Of a stretch of 64,000 bases of DNA, positions 33,340 through 46,475 are shown piece by piece. The position numbers and the translations under genes were made by a program. Source of the stretch: Echinostoma caproni. Lineage: Eukaryota > Platyhelminthes > Trematoda > Plagiorchiida > Echinostomatidae. The notes under the pieces were generated by a model. That model made no database searches and was not told where the DNA came from. It worked only from the letters and a program-made list of their open reading frames with translations. Position 1 is the first letter of the stretch. Every line of letters begins with the position of its first letter. The stretch lies in the NCBI GenBank assembly GCA_900618425.1, contig UZAN01040246.1, positions 1 through 64,000 on the forward strand, read 5' to 3'.

Positions 33340-34146
33340 AACCGTACTGACGGTCGCTAAGCCTCGTGTTCTGCTCCAGGTGTTGAGTTTATCAGCAACA
33401 GCTGACTCCATAACATTAGAAATAACTGACGCGAGATAGATGGGGTTTGAGGGTTTGAGTGGTCCCCCTGTTCGGTAATGAAAAATGTTTCTTGTAGTTT
33501 CTGAGGTTGGGTACAGCTTATAGAGATGGAATAAGTGGCCTAGGAGAGGGTCCAGTTCTGGGGAGCAGATTCTGAGAAAATAAAAAGAATCCCGTTGCGC
33601 CCAGGTGGCTTGAATGGGCCCAGTGATAAGGGGATCCGAAGTACCTTTCTAGTGGAAATTAGCGATGTGAAAAGATGGTTCACTGTAGAGTATGTGAAGG
33701 GTTGCATGGGTGACTCGAGTAGGGTAGAACCGGAAGCAAAATGGGAGGCCAATTTCGAATTTTTCGAGCGGGTGGGACACCAAGTCACCAGATGGTTGAA
33801 TAATAGGTTGGGAATTAGTGAAACAGAAGTTACGAGAGATTGGCTTCGCGAGTGAACAGAACTTTCTGCTGTAAGAAGGAACGGTTGCTAGTTGTGCTGC
33901 TTTGAGCTCAACAACGTGTTCATTAACCTTCTGTACGATGATTATACAGCTGTTATGGGATAACAAGAGCCATCGGTGGAAACTGGGGGAAGGTGAGTGA
34001 CACCACCGGCAAAATCTTAGTTTCTCTTTACGAACATTGTGACAACAAGCGTAGTTAAACCATTCTGGAGAAACAGGCTTGTCCGGTTTAGTGAATTGAG
34101 GAACAAATAGGTGCAACCCTTGCAAAAGAAGATTGGAAAATTTCAA
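33340..34146 (-). pseudogene. LINE linker and reverse transcriptase N-terminal part
   Basis: The ORF 34,146-33,649 contains PEWFNYACCHNVRKEKLRF and SRKFCSLAKPISRNFC, the region between endonuclease and reverse transcriptase (W.N..C...R.......; F.SLAK.IS.NF). An overlapping frame gives VLRIPLSLGPFKPPGRNGIL, corresponding to the ....L...KA.GPDGIP box that opens the reverse transcriptase domain. Further down come remnants of the SNP..YRPI motif. Confidence 0.72.
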
Positions 34147-34221
34147 AGCCGAGATGGAGACATCGCCGGAGAAAAAAACATTAATTCCAGGATAGGAAGC
34201 CAGAAAGCTACGAAAGATGCT

Positions 34222-34690
34222 CTAATCAGTGAAACCGCATCGCCAGAATGTACATCTAAAATTAAGAGGAACAATGGAACGGATAGTTTGAGATTGAAAA
34301 GGGGAATAACAATGGTCCCATGAGCCCAGAGGAGGAATTACTGCAACATTTGAAGATAATTGTGTTTTGGATGTTGGGATGGACAAGATGGAGAGTATGA
34401 ACGTGGTCGCTAACACACACAGTCAGGGATACGTGTCAGGAGATGAACCCGTTGGTGAGAGCTGTTTAATAGATCAAGGAACAGTGTCCCTGAACACTGT
34501 AACAGTCAATCTCTATTATGAACATTAAAATCAACCAAAGTTGTGAACTAAGTGTTGGGGTTTGCGTCGACAGCGCTATCAGTGCTTGTCGATAAAATAT
34601 CGAAGGCCCACTACTGTTCGGGGAACGGTGCACAGTTCGGAAATACTGGTTGAAAGTGGGGAACTGTAGTTTCAGCCACATGGTCTGGAA
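34222..34690 (-). pseudogene. LINE apurinic-like endonuclease remnant
   Basis: Fragments read TVHRSPNSSGPSIF (the YRSPN...S.. box, with Y replaced) and, in the next frames, VAVIPPLGSWDHC (the catalytic SDH region, here with S-W-D-H in place of S-S/N-D-H spacing). The pattern fits the APE-type endonuclease of LINEs. The LILGDFN box should lie between and is only weakly visible (LILMF). Confidence 0.65.
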
Positions 34691-34889
34691 ATTGTGGTTG
34701 ATGAGACTTAAGTGGGAGAATGGAATAGAAATATCGGGGTGATGTAACGGAACGGTGAGTGTGCACTACTGAGTGTTGTAATGAGAGAGAGAAAGTTGAA
34801 CTTATTGCTTTCCCAATGCATGGTTAAACAGTTGGACTGGAAGTTGCACACAAAAATGGAAGCTAATGAATATCAGTCCAAATGAATAA

Positions 34890-35170
34890 AAATTGGAATT
34901 TGACACAGTTTGCTCTCGTCAGGGCTCATCTGTGATGCATATTCACCGTCCATTCAGGGCTTTGAACTCCTGATTCATTACTACCGTGGAGCGAACCAGC
35001 TCATATTGGGGCTGGTAAATAAAGTAACTCGAGTTCGATGCTTCCCAAGTGTATGGTTGATTTGACAAACGAAAAATTATACGTGAAGTAAAGGTTTGAA
35101 GAATGGCTAGTCCATTCTATATCACTTATCCTATGCCACTTTCTGAACGTGGTGGTTTAAACGTCATTCA
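34890..35170 (+). repeat. Repeat R4, second copy
   Basis: Contains CCGTGGAGCGAACCAGCTCA, AAATAAAGTAACTCGAG, GCTTCCCAAGTGTATGGTTG and CCTATGCCAC. The last two blocks are shared with 21,475-21,600. The family is not recognised. Confidence 0.45.
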
Positions 35171-35179
35171 TTACGTGAA

Positions 35180-37600
35180 CCCTGGGTTGCTTTCTGTTTA
35201 GAGCAANTAGAGCAATATTGGTAACTGAATTCGGCCTGATTGTCTACTCATCGTCAGTGACACTGAAGTTACAACAATCGAAAAGCATCTCTAAAATTTT
35301 ATAGTATTCAGTTTCCAAAGTCCCGCATTCTTTTTCAACACGATTATATACATTTGTGAATGATTACAATTTTTAAATGCGAAAACGTTATTTGCGTGAT
35401 ACACACAATTTGAGGTATCTAATAACATGAGGGACATCAGTACATTGCGTAGTTTTCACCCTACTCCACGTGAAATCAGCCGTTCAGTAGTGCACGAATA
35501 CGTTTGAAAGTTTGTCATCATACACCTGTGAATACCATTCCCGTGCTCACCCCACCCGCTTGACCACTGTAATTTAAACTAGCGAGAAACTCCGCATGCC
35601 GAGTATAACACATCAAATACTAGGGAAAATGCACAAACGTTTCCGTAACAATAGTCCATTCCTTAGTTTGTGTTCTATCTGTTTGAATGAATTTGCTTGG
35701 TTGGTCAAAGTTAGAATCTGTCCAATATTTCGGATGTTGCTTGTTTATAAAATCTTTCACGGGTCCCAGTTTTGTTCATTTGTCGTAAATTGCACTGATT
35801 GGTCATCTGCGATGGAGCTTGTCAGATAGTCGTTCTACCTTATCCTCGGGTGATTTGTGATAAATATTTAAAGGGAGAATGGATTTACGACTACTACTAC
35901 ACATTGGTATTATAAATTAGAAGGCACACAATGTCTGTGCCTACGAGCGCTTTCATTAAAAAAAACAGTTTTTTTCAGTATTCTGGTGGAATGTCAGTTC
36001 AGATTCCATTGCAAAAACGGGGAACAAAGGGGATGCCGAAATTTACAGGGTATTATTATTCAAGTCGCTTCATGTGAAAATAGTAATTACTAGATTCTAT
36101 ACAGTCACTGTTTTCATAAACAAGAATAACATTTGGGGTTTGCTTTCGATTGTACATAGTGCTTACAATCTAGGGCTGATATCCACGACCAAAACGATAC
36201 CTTTGGAGAGTCACATAGATTGGATCTAGAATAAAGTCCTAAGTGACGTTGAAATCGTCGTATTCGAATTTATCTGGTCTACCTATTAGACATTTACCGT
36301 ATCCTAATCTGTTATTCTACTCTTTGGTAATTTCATCCATTTATGTCCAACACCTGAAAGACATCTGTCAAATGAACCATGACAATATTCGATGAGTAAG
36401 ACATTTGCACACTAAAATATACCTCCTTTGGCAGGACGCCTTAATTTATTCGGTCAATCTGGTACAATACGAAGTATGTGTATAGGAACCCGTGTGAGAT
36501 AAACAGATAGACTAAGAACGCACTATGCTTTTCACCACTGAAAACACATTTATCCAAAAAACAAGATAAAAAGGTATTTTGTGCATATATTTTTCGGTCC
36601 AATTTTGGAAAAAAAACGAAAATTACCATATAACCGACCACATTGAATACCATTTGGAGTGAAGAAAAAATATGTATCCGCATTTGCCGAACCTTAAGCT
36701 GTATACTTTTTGGTTTTCTCGTGACAACGTCTTATTGGATTATACCACAATGTACCAATTTGGTGAAGGCCACCTTGCTTTACCACTTGAGTAAACATTT
36801 TTGCATTGGTAAACATGGTTCCTGATGTCCAACAGGACAAAATGGAAACTATTGTAGCCGAATCNGAATCTACTGTGCTTGCACCTTACGCTATTTGAAT
36901 TATGGATATGAACAAGATCGTAAATTAGTTTAAACAAACTTGACCCCAATGCAAACTAACGTGATTTGTTCAGCGGTTACTTTGGTCCACGCTGATTCTC
37001 ACGGTTAAGGACATTCGTTCAGTTGTGTTCATGCTGAACCTCACTAAGCCGTTTCTAATCCTTTTCTGCGAACCAGTTGGTTTTTATAGCAGACCGATTA
37101 GTATCGTTTTCCTCCCTCGGGTTGGAGGCGATATTCAGTATTGTGCTTGTTCACTCATTTATCATTGAATGTGCAAGTAACATCATTATTCCTCTAGTCT
37201 TAGTCATAGCTGAAGACTATGCTATTACAAAAGGTTTACTTTGGGTAGTATGGTTACATCTGAACGCTACTGAACAACTGTTTCGTCTTCTTGGGTTCAA
37301 ATGTTAGTTTTGCAAATGTTGGTGGTAGTGTAATGACTCCAATAGTCAAATGCCGGTCGAGAATAGTCATATAATAAGAGAACAGCATATATAGTGGTAA
37401 ATAGGAGTTCACGGCACACAACATCCGATTTGCGACTAGTGACTAGCATTTTCATCTGTGATTGTCACCCCAACAGACGGTTCAAATCATCTGTCGCTAT
37501 AATAATAAATCCTTTGATCCACAGGCGAATGTCTTGAAAATCCAGCAACCGCCTACTGGTGTGTGCACACCACTTACAAATTTGAGTAGTACCCACAACA
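35180..37600. other. Unannotated stretch
   Basis: AT-rich. No recognised motif on either strand. Single N positions at about 35,207 and 36,865. Confidence 0.45.
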
Positions 37601-37639
37601 GTACTACCATTTGGGCAGCGATCGATTCATCATTGAGTT

Positions 37640-37722
37640 GCACGGGAGGTCTTGCGCTCGAACCCTACCATTCCCGCCCGAGACTGCTAACTCTGTCTAT
37701 CATGTACAAAACCACTCGGTGA
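37640..37722 (-). mobile_element. tRNA-like SINE head (family C)
   Basis: On the minus strand TCACCGAGTGG (37,712-37,722 on plus coordinates) is A-box-like and GGTTCGAGCGC (37,654-37,664) is a B-box with one difference. Their spacing of about 50 bases suggests a long-variable-arm tRNA origin (Ser or Leu type) or an insertion. No downstream body could be linked to other copies, so this may also be a lone tRNA pseudogene. Confidence 0.45.
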
Positions 37723-37929
37723 CCGCTTCATCTATCCTGGAAATCGGTCATGCATTACAGTGACACGAAGAGAACAGTAAATATCTGTATTTCTCCAAAA
37801 CCAATTTCATCGCTGAATATTTGCTTATCTGATTATTTGAACTGTGAAAATGTTTCTAGTTTCTTAGGGAATTCAGTCCACACCTAGACGACACCTGAGC
37901 CTCTGTACAGATTTTGCTCACATGTCTGT

Positions 37930-38002
37930 GCTCGCGTGGCCTAATGGATAAGGCGTCTGCCTCCTAAGTAGAAGATTGCGGGTTCGAGTCCCGCCGTGGG
38001 TG
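37930..38002 (+). tRNA. tRNA-Arg (anticodon CCT)
   Basis: The 73-base sequence folds as a complete cloverleaf. The acceptor is GCTCGCG with CGTGGGT (seven pairs, three of them G-U), the D arm includes GGCCTAATGGATAAGGC, and the anticodon stem TCTGC/GTAGA has one G-U. The anticodon loop CTCCTAA gives anticodon CCT, which reads AGG. The T arm is GCGGG-TTCGAGT-CCCGC with five perfect pairs. Both internal Pol III boxes are good (TGGCCTAATGG, GGTTCGAGTCC). No CCA is encoded, as in eukaryotic nuclear genes. The nearest T-run downstream (five T near 38,092) is about 90 bases away, so termination is unusual. It might be a tRNA copy inside a SINE-like repeat. Confidence 0.86.
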
Positions 38003-38009
38003 TCAAACT

Positions 38010-41000
38010 TTCCAACTGCAATGTAAGCCTCTGTGCTCGCAATAGTTACACACAGTACAATACAAGCTATCAGATCAAACCAATCACTGAAATTTTTCAC
38101 ATTCGATTCACCCACAGACATATTCCTAATGTTGGTCTGAATACCACTGTCCACAATTCAAATGCAAATCTGTTTTAATGCGCAAGTTGTCAAACAACAC
38201 CATCTGAACATCTGATTCTTCTCGTTGTTTTATCGCATCAGTCGAAGCACTTTTTCAACTGTCACTTGCCTCATACAAACTAACCAGCTCGTAGAGAGTT
38301 TCGAGTGAATGGCTGTGACCGTCCGCGGCACAACATTTTCTCGAAACAATTTGATTGAACGTACAGAAACACACAAGTATATATAGTACCGTTCTACCTG
38401 TATATTTGCCGACACACAAGCACAAACATTCACGCAATCAGAGACAGAGAGAAAGGGGCGCACTTGTCTCTCCAGTTTCTGAACTTGTCCAAACTTACAA
38501 GGTGAATCGGACACTGATACTCAAGGTTGGTAACTCCCACCAGGCACGCTAAGTAGCAGGAAGGAAAACGTGTCAGAACGAATCTGAGGGACTGCCGCTC
38601 TGCAAGGCACGGTAACCACGTTTTTATTCATTTTTGGGCTTGTGGATGTGAATAAAAGCGAAATCCTGAGAGTAAAACAAGTTGAATCGAGTAAAAGGGA
38701 ATGACGAATTCCAAATTAGAACATTGTGTGATCGGTATTTAGGGGAGAGAAATTTATTTTCTGTTTGAATGAGCTGACAAGTTAGGGTGCAATCTTTCCC
38801 AAGCACTTACAATGATCGGCTCCTAGAATCATCTATCAGAAGGACTTAAAAAAGCATGATGAATTACAATCATGCACTTGGGTGCAAAGTGCAGTGAGAG
38901 CCTGCAGTGATTTACAAATAACGGCAACGTGTGAGCAAAGTCCTGCATAGATCAATACATAGCTTCGCAAAGAATAGAATATTGCGCGAATTTATCAAAA
39001 ACAGAATGGGCCTAACCATATAATTTGATGTAAGATCAGAAAATTTATCTCGACTTGCTCTTTCATCAGTACTGGGAAACCACACATGTGTACGCTCATG
39101 AATTCCAAACACATCTAGTTCACCAGTTCTGTTTTGTGCATACAACGCAACACAATCTAAAAGTCCACTGGGTGAGGCGGATAATATGAAAATAACCCCC
39201 CATTGGTCGTTTTTGCTTGCTGAGGCACTCAGTTCACCTCGAATTAACAGACGATAGAAACCTCATGAATGAAATTCGTTCCCTTAGACCTTCACAATCA
39301 TCTAGGACTCTAAAAGAAAACTAGATATAACGTGAGTTCATGAATCACATAATGCGTGACCTAACGAAAAATAAGGCATTCAAGCTCTCGAAATGAGGAA
39401 TAAGAACGGAAGTGTACCTCAACGTTCCGTTCCCCAGAACGTCTGTTAAACACCAGTCGAGTTAATAAAGCGTCCAGCGTGTTGATCAAGACCCGGGTAA
39501 AATGTTTGGCCAAAAAAGAACGTGCACTTTTCACCTCGCGCATCTGATTTTTAAAATGATTAAAAGCCCTCTATTCCACTGTCTACGATGACAGTCATGT
39601 ACAGATTGTTTCCCTTAGAGGTTAGTACAAAGAAAGTTGAGATTAATTCCTGGCAATTAGTCAGCAAAATGGGCTGTGCTGTATCATGTCCGGGAAAGGC
39701 AAATGTGCCCGACTTAAAGGGTGAAGATAAGAACCATTCCGTTTCCCAATGCGCCTCATTGGTCATTGAGAAATAGCGATAAAACTTCTTGCACGTTCTC
39801 TTTCTGACACAGTTTGACCTTGACAGACTCGACATGACATCTTCAACCAGTGGCAGAAACTATCCCATCATGTAAGATGTCAGATTCACATTGCACAGTG
39901 CAACCCAAATAATCCGATAACGTCAAATTAAACGAACCTTATCCATCAAGTGAATCGTCAGAGGTCAGTGGCAGTTTCCAGTCAAACGTATTCCGCCTGT
40001 TCCTCGTGCGCATCTGTTGCCGTCTTCACTCAGTCATGACCTTGAAGATGTGACAAGTGACCTCATGAAACACATGGAGATTTCGGGTCGTAGGGAAGTG
40101 AACTAAAGTGCGAAGCAGAAACAAAAGAATCAGTTAATCGTTTCCATCTACTTTTGGAAATATAGTCTTCGTAGAATGCATTTTCAAAGTACCCACAGCG
40201 TAAAACATGCTCTGTTAGGTAGTTCATCACAATTTAGTATACAATGGTATATGGGAATTTTATTGACATCTAACTTGATTTGCGGTGTAAACAACGTATA
40301 CGGACACTCGAATACAAATGAGTAAATTCTCAACCGTATAACACAGATCAAAACAAAAATAAAGATGATGGGTTTTGCATTCACAACTGGAGCGAGGGGT
40401 TATCACGACCAACAGAAAGAAGTCGCCTTTGTGACTCACTAAATTATTAGTGAAATGCAGAACGTGAACCTGTCGCCACTTTTGTCAAGAAAGCATGAAT
40501 ATACAAAAACATATCAGAGGCAAACGTATCAGGGGTAGTGAAAATGTTACTCAGTTTCATATAATAAAACTGAATGTGAGAAATAAGCTTGAAATAACAC
40601 TAAAAATAATTTTAATACAGTTATAAAAATGTTGAAATGTTGGAAATATGTAACCACTGCGACCTCTGTTTTCGTAGTTTACGTTTCGTTGGCATCGAAA
40701 AGCATCGATTTCCTCACGTCGAAAGATTTTACCCTTCATGTCAGAATATAGTCATCTGCTGGAGTGAAAACACTTTCACTTTCATGCATTCCTTCTGTTG
40801 AACCATGCCCTCGAACTCATCAAGTGAGCAAATGTAACTAGCGAACAATAACAGAGTGGATAGCTGATTTGTCAAAGGAAACACTGCCGGAGCGCTACGC
40901 TTCAGTCATCACGCTGTTCCATTTGGTGTTCTTGATCACTACTGTTCTCCAGGGGTGATTTCCCCAGGGCTGACGGTTCTACTCGAGAAAACTAGGAGAT

Positions 41001-43790
41001 TTCAAAGCCATACAATTATAGTATAATATTTGACACAAAGAATTCGTTGAATGGATTTAAAAGTGAGAACTGGATGTTTTCTCGCAGTAATTAGGACAAA
41101 TAATATTTGAGGGAAACAAGATCCCGAGTTCTATGCACAAGACGTAGAGTTGTAATGAAAAATAAGGAGAGGGGGTTGCATTTAGACACTTGAGTGTAAT
41201 CATACGAAGTAGCACTATTTTTATACGAATATAAACATTACGAATTATCGTTTATGATAAGACTGAAGTTCTCGTGTCACAGTTTAAAAATGTAGACATC
41301 ATGGGGTTTGGGACGAAAAACGTTTTAACTCGTCCATCCCTCTTTTCACAGTACGATTTAATCCGGAACGCTAAAAATGAAGTTTGAATTGGAAGGCTCA
41401 CGAAGAAATGTGAAGTGAACACTTTGGTGAATCCATCCTACTTCAAGAGAGGAACATAAAGCAAGTGGTTTGGTGTGTAAGGATGGGAGTAACACGAGTT
41501 AATGTGTGCGAGATTGATTTGTGTTGACGATAAAAGTAAAACCTGCAGGGACCGGAAAATGTACGTGATTGATATCACGATTGTATACGAAGAAATTGTT
41601 TTCTCGTACACAGAATGGTAAGCAATTATTGACTACTTTCTGGGACACGCTTGTTTAGCGGTTGCTTTCGGTTATTCATCAGTCGGAGCAGGGGGGTGTA
41701 AGCAAAACGTAGCGGATCTAACTGACACACCGGGATGTTTGCTTATGCCGTTCATCAGATCGAAAATGAGCAAAATTTGGTCTTTTCAAAACAGTAACGC
41801 TGTACAGCCTACGTCATCACGCATTTTCGCGGGATTTACATTTTCCACTTTTTTCAGTTCAGATTTATTGTCAAATTAATTACAAACTTCTGCAAATCTT
41901 TGGTCGGAGCGGTACACTGAAATTCCAAGGCCTGTAGTTCACTTACTACACCAGAGTTCCTGATTAAAACCCTCATGGGAAGTCAGGAGCATTCAGTTTT
42001 ACCTATCGGCAGTAAGCAGCCGAAGTGTATTGAGATCTTGAAGTAACAACGAATGAGCCTCGGTTTGCTTTTGATTTCTTACCTATATTTTGATATATTT
42101 GTTAATAATATTTATTGTATCGTATTGTAATTGTGAATTCTGTAGCAGTGAAGCCTACATTTTAGTCAAAAGTGTACACAGTTGAGCAAGGGAAATAAAA
42201 AAGTAGTTACGTCCCGAAACTTTTAACACGTCAGTCAAAACCAGTTCGTTTTTACCAGAATTTGAGCTAACCAGGGTACCGCAGAGTTACGTTACACGTT
42301 TAGACGACAGGGAAGACACCAATATCAGGTTCTAGTTGACGACTGGAAATAATAGGAGGTTGAATCTGAGTGAAGTGGATGCAGTGGGGTTCATACGAAT
42401 CTCATGTGCAAACTTTTCACAGGCATTCATATGACGTTCGCACAGACTACTTACCGACTTCTCCCTCGGTATTAAAGAGACACTGCTAATGATGATCATT
42501 CCACATGGCAGAGGTTGTCAGTTGTTTTATTTTTTCGGAATGGTCTTAGATTCCCCGATCCTTATTTTAAAACTGTTGTTACAGTAATCCCTTTTTGTCA
42601 AAACGTTCAAAGAAATGAAGAAAGTCTCTATCATTTGGATCCAGATTGCAGCCACCCCGGGTACGCTTTTGGGTGAGTTACCCATGTTATTTTAGAAAGC
42701 ACGCATAAACGCACGAGTACACATGATAAATATTAGATTGGTTGCACTGATTGTTATGACACTCACCTGTTCTCCCAGCGAACAGGTGTTAGACTACCGA
42801 CAAGAGACATACTCCAAACAAAACCAATGCGACTGAGGAGTGAGTTTAAGGGGAAAAAACAATAATGTCGATCTCTATTCACAATTTCGGTAATTTCACA
42901 GTGAATTTGCTCCACTTGATAGTGAAACATTCCCACATAGGCATCAAATACGGGTTTGTCATCATGGCACATCAGCTGTCAAAATTCAATTCATAGGCTC
43001 GGCAATGCGGTGGGTGAGAGAAAGTAACGCGTCATTCTATCCTCAGTATCGCTTTCATTTCTATCTATATCAGAATTGTCATTTAGATACGACCACTGTT
43101 TTTGTTTTGAACAGTGAACAGACGTGTTCCGTGAATCACTCTCTGACCAAAGTAGACAATATATTCTATTAATAAGAAATCACATCCTGCAATCATAAAT
43201 CAACCTTTTCCGTTATGGCTTAACCAACTCAATTCCACCCCTCTCCATTCCATCTCTTTTGTGTCTTTTGATAGTCAGAACAAGCAAACGAATGTCGGAA
43301 GGGAAATCTGATAGACAACATGAACCCATTCAACAATCATATATCCCGGAACTGCCGCACTGTAGACGTGATTCTAAACATCTACATCATTCTATCAGGG
43401 AGTCATTTCCCCCGCCCGTAAAATTAACGAGTTGGTCATTCTCATATTGTCGAGGCCCAATCACTTACTGATGATTTCTGAGTGCATTTCAACACAGTTG
43501 GTCTGTTTCACTGATCCATCCATAACCAAAATAATACGATGCTCGCGTTTCATGGACAGACGATGAGCATCACGCGAAACAGAGAGCGGAGTGAAAACAT
43601 CTCGAAAGAAATAGGCACTGTTAATCATTATAGTCGTAGCGTGCGTGCGCGAACATCCCGTGAATGATGAATGAACGCCCCACATAGGACCGTATGGTGT
43701 GCGTGTGTGTAAGACGCGAACATGTTGGACAATTTACGATCAGATGATCGGCATCGGGACAAGATTTCTTTATGACCAGTTAAACTAGGT
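38010..43790. other. Long stretch without recognised features
   Basis: Six kilobases with no recognised motif on either strand. Short ORFs at 39.36-39.84 kb (minus) are in two adjacent frames and hold text such as GTFAFPGHDTAQPILLTNC, with no known family. The section is the most element-poor of the window. Confidence 0.45.
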
Positions 43791-43791
43791 T

Positions 43792-43797
<6 letters not shown>

Positions 43798-43825
<28 letters not shown>

Positions 43826-43827
43826 GG
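43798..43827. repeat. (GACA)7 microsatellite
   Basis: GACAGACAGACAGACAGACA and ten more bases of the same unit. Confidence 0.97.
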
Positions 43828-44679
43828 ACGGAAGAGAATGCATCTTTCAATGCAAATTATCTAACTATTGCATATTGGGAGTCCATTTGAACTACAACTT
43901 TGTCCAGCAGATGGTAGAAGATGATTTTTTGCGGAATAGACTTTTCACTAGCAATAAAAATGCTTAGAGTTTGAAGCGCTGCTTTTGCAGAACCAATTTA
44001 TCAAAAAAGTACTGGTAAAATTGTTAGTAATTGTCAACTGTGCATAGTTTCAGGTACTCGTGAGAGAAAAATAAGTTGTAATCACGAAATTGATCAGCCA
44101 AGCGCTCAATCAAATTACAAGCAGCTCCACCAGCGTCTTATTAGTTCAAGTACTCTTAATGCTTAATCACCGAGCAGTAACAGCAGTCTCCTAGGAAGCG
44201 TTTGAACTTCGACGGTGCTGTTACCGTACTCGAGAGAGCAAAGCTGTATGCTGCCGAGCGCGTCCTCAGATCGTTATTGGTTGTGAAAACTGAAAAAGTA
44301 AAATGAAAGCTACCTGGCATCCACCCTTCTCGAGTCAGCGACGGACGCAGACCATGGTGGGGCTGTATACGGCTTCCGATCATACTGGGGCACTCCCATC
44401 GAATCCGACTAAGTATCAGTATGCACCAAGCTGGCTATGTGCTTCGGTGGGGGGTCAAAACATAAGAAAAAACGACAGATGGACTGTGATCAGCTGTCCA
44501 AAACAAAGTGTATAACTGTCGTTTAAAACGCACCAGCTGAAAAGCTAGAACCGATCCCGCCCGATAAATTCAATCAGCAGTCGTTGCTTATCAAGAATGA
44601 TCTGCGTTCCGCTGGTTAGTTAGTTGTGGTCTGATACGTTGTGCCGTGACAGGCTGGAATTCTACGAATTCTACGCAGA

Positions 44680-44980
44680 GACCGCGAAAAAAGGCGGACT
44701 GAACGCGCATTACAGATAGAACGTGCTGCCGCCATGGGAAATTCCCGTAAGCTGTTCCACCTCATCTGGTCACCGTTGGGAAAGCCTTGGGTGTGAGCGA
44801 AGCGATCTGTGAAGATGACGGCTGGCCCATTTGTAATCAGCAGCGACTTCTTGCACGCTGGTCGGGGCACTTCAAAGCGCAGTTAAGCTGGCCACCAGAG
44901 TCAGTTTCCCACACAGCTATTTTGCCACATGACCCTTAGTCTGTCTCAAAAGATCCACCTTCTGAGGCTGAAATCCATAT
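44680..44980 (+). pseudogene. RTE-like LINE, linker before reverse transcriptase
   Basis: With one shift near 44,800 it reads KRRTERALQIERAAAMGNSR, KLFHLIWS and LLARWSGHFKAQLSWPP. The pattern (E.A...GN.R.LF.LI, then L..W..HF..QL.WP) is the region joining endonuclease and reverse transcriptase in this LINE group. Confidence 0.72.
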
Positions 44981-45740
44981 GGAGAACCAAGCCTTTGGTC
45001 GTCAAAAAGCGCCGGGCTACAATGACATTCTCCCAGCTATATTTGAAGATGGTGGAATAAAACATTTAAGAGAATTGGTGACTCCGTTCTCTAAAGTCTC
45101 CTTGTGGAAGAAGCGGATTGTTGTCCCCATCTTTACGAAGAGCCTTCACAGTGACGGCGGCAATCACAGGGGTATAAACCTTATCCCAAAAGCGTAAAAG
45201 TTGTTGGTGTACGTCATTCTCCAGAGATAGTACAATATGCGTGAAGAGCATATCCGTGAGGAGCAGGCTGGGTTTCACGCTGGTCGTGGNCGTGGATGCA
45301 TCAATCAAATCTTGACCCTCCGACAGTTGCTAGAGCACCATCATGCCTGCCAAACACCAGCGACCGTTGTGTTGTTAGATGTCCACACGGCCTTTAACTC
45401 TACCAGTCGGACTGCACTATGATTCTGGTTGTTTATAAATGGAGTTCCTAAGAAGTAGATGTCGATGCTCAAAGAGTTGTATCGTTGTACCTCAGGTCAG
45501 ATTAAGGCCTATGGCCAGCTTTCTCCACTCTTCTTTGTCTTCAGTGGAGTCCGACAAGGCTGCATTATATCCCCGTTCCTTGGCAAGTTTGTCATTGATG
45601 ATGTTCTACAAAATAATTTATCCGGTTAAGCAAACGGTGTGATCGAACTCCTCCCGGGGAACGGAATTCTTGACATAGAATATGCTGATGAAATAGCCTT
45701 GCTAGGTGACGGCACACAGGCAGTCTAGCACGCTTTGAAC
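44979..45740 (+). pseudogene. RTE-like LINE reverse transcriptase
   Basis: Blocks in order: FGRQKAPGYNDILPAIFEDG (KAPG.D.I...), RIVVPIFTKSLHSDGGNHRG (VPI.KK.....C.NHRGI), EHIREEQAGFHAGRG (E.QAGFR.GR), TVVLLDVHTAFNSTSRTAL (.FLD...AFDS), FSGVRQGCIISPFLGKFVID-like text (GVRQGC..SP.LF) and LDIEYADEIALLGDG. The catalytic FADD/YADD box reads YADE (45,681-45,692): the second Asp is changed. Frameshifts near 45,200, 45,430 and 45,540. Confidence 0.84.
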
Positions 45741-46127
45741 CGCTTGGCGAAAGAGACATCCGAGTGTGGTATGTGTTTTACACCGTCTAAATTTAAATTG
45801 CTTGCACGAGACTGGTAGGAGCATGTCTGCACTCAACCTCCGTGATGATCAGCCGGAAGTGGTTGAGTGCTTTAAGTATCTCGGGAGGTTGATCGNACAT
45901 CAGGAACAGTGAAAACTAGGGCAGCTGTTCCCAGTCTGACACCCGGGGCATTGGTATAACAACCGATTATCCCTTAAGGAAAGCGTGTACATCGCCGTGG
46001 CTCATACTGCTCTGTTCTACTGTCTCGAAACCTGGTCCCTTCGCTTTGGGGACGCCAACTGATCTTCCGTATTTGACCACCGATGTCCCCGAAGCAATGA
46101 TCGTGTGACAGGAACACTGGGTGAACA

Positions 46128-46475
46128 ATGACGGTGTACAGCGTCGTGTTGGAGGTGGATAATCGCTCCCTAACAGAAGTAATCTGGCTACACCGCCTCC
46201 AATGGCTTGGACATTTATTACGTATTCCTCCCCCCCCCCATCGACTACCTTTCCTTGCTCTCTTTGCACGTGCCGAGCAAGACTGGAAGAAGTGCCTCGG
46301 CGGTCGGACCATGACCTGGATTAGAGGTATGAAGAATCTGGCTTCAGCTTTGGCTTCGGTTGGTGTAGCCCACCTTCCGGGTCTGGAGCCAAGGGATGAG
46401 GACTGCCCTGGGTTAGAAACGCTAAAAGATATGGCTCAGAATATAAGTCAGTGGTGCAAATGCTGGGCAGTCTGA
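46128..46475 (+). pseudogene. RTE-like LINE C-terminal region
   Basis: Open for 115 codons: VIWLHRLQWLGHLLRIPPPP, RLPFLALFARAEQDWKKCLG, GRTMTWIRGMKNL, GVAHLPGLEPRDED and NISQWCKCW. The LQWLGH..RM motif and the terminal WR.C.......  region are standard for this clade's C-terminus. It is the best-preserved piece of the element. Confidence 0.82.

Larger units (their letters stand above)
32240..34880 (-). mobile_element. LINE with endonuclease and reverse transcriptase (CR1/jockey group)
   Basis: Read from high to low coordinates, the minus strand gives the order of a non-LTR ORF2: endonuclease remnants, linker, reverse transcriptase, C-terminal region. Each is split by several frameshifts. Spacing and order are right for an almost full-length ORF2 (about 2.6 kb). 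No ORF1 is seen above 34,880, and no clear 3' tail below 32,240. It provided the enzymes for target-primed reverse transcription and may have mobilised SINEs. Now inactive. Confidence 0.82.

Noticed and set aside
43798..43827. Tandem repeats as a possible CRISPR or telomere array
   Set aside because: Simple four-base microsatellite without spacers; not a telomere unit, and the window is eukaryotic.
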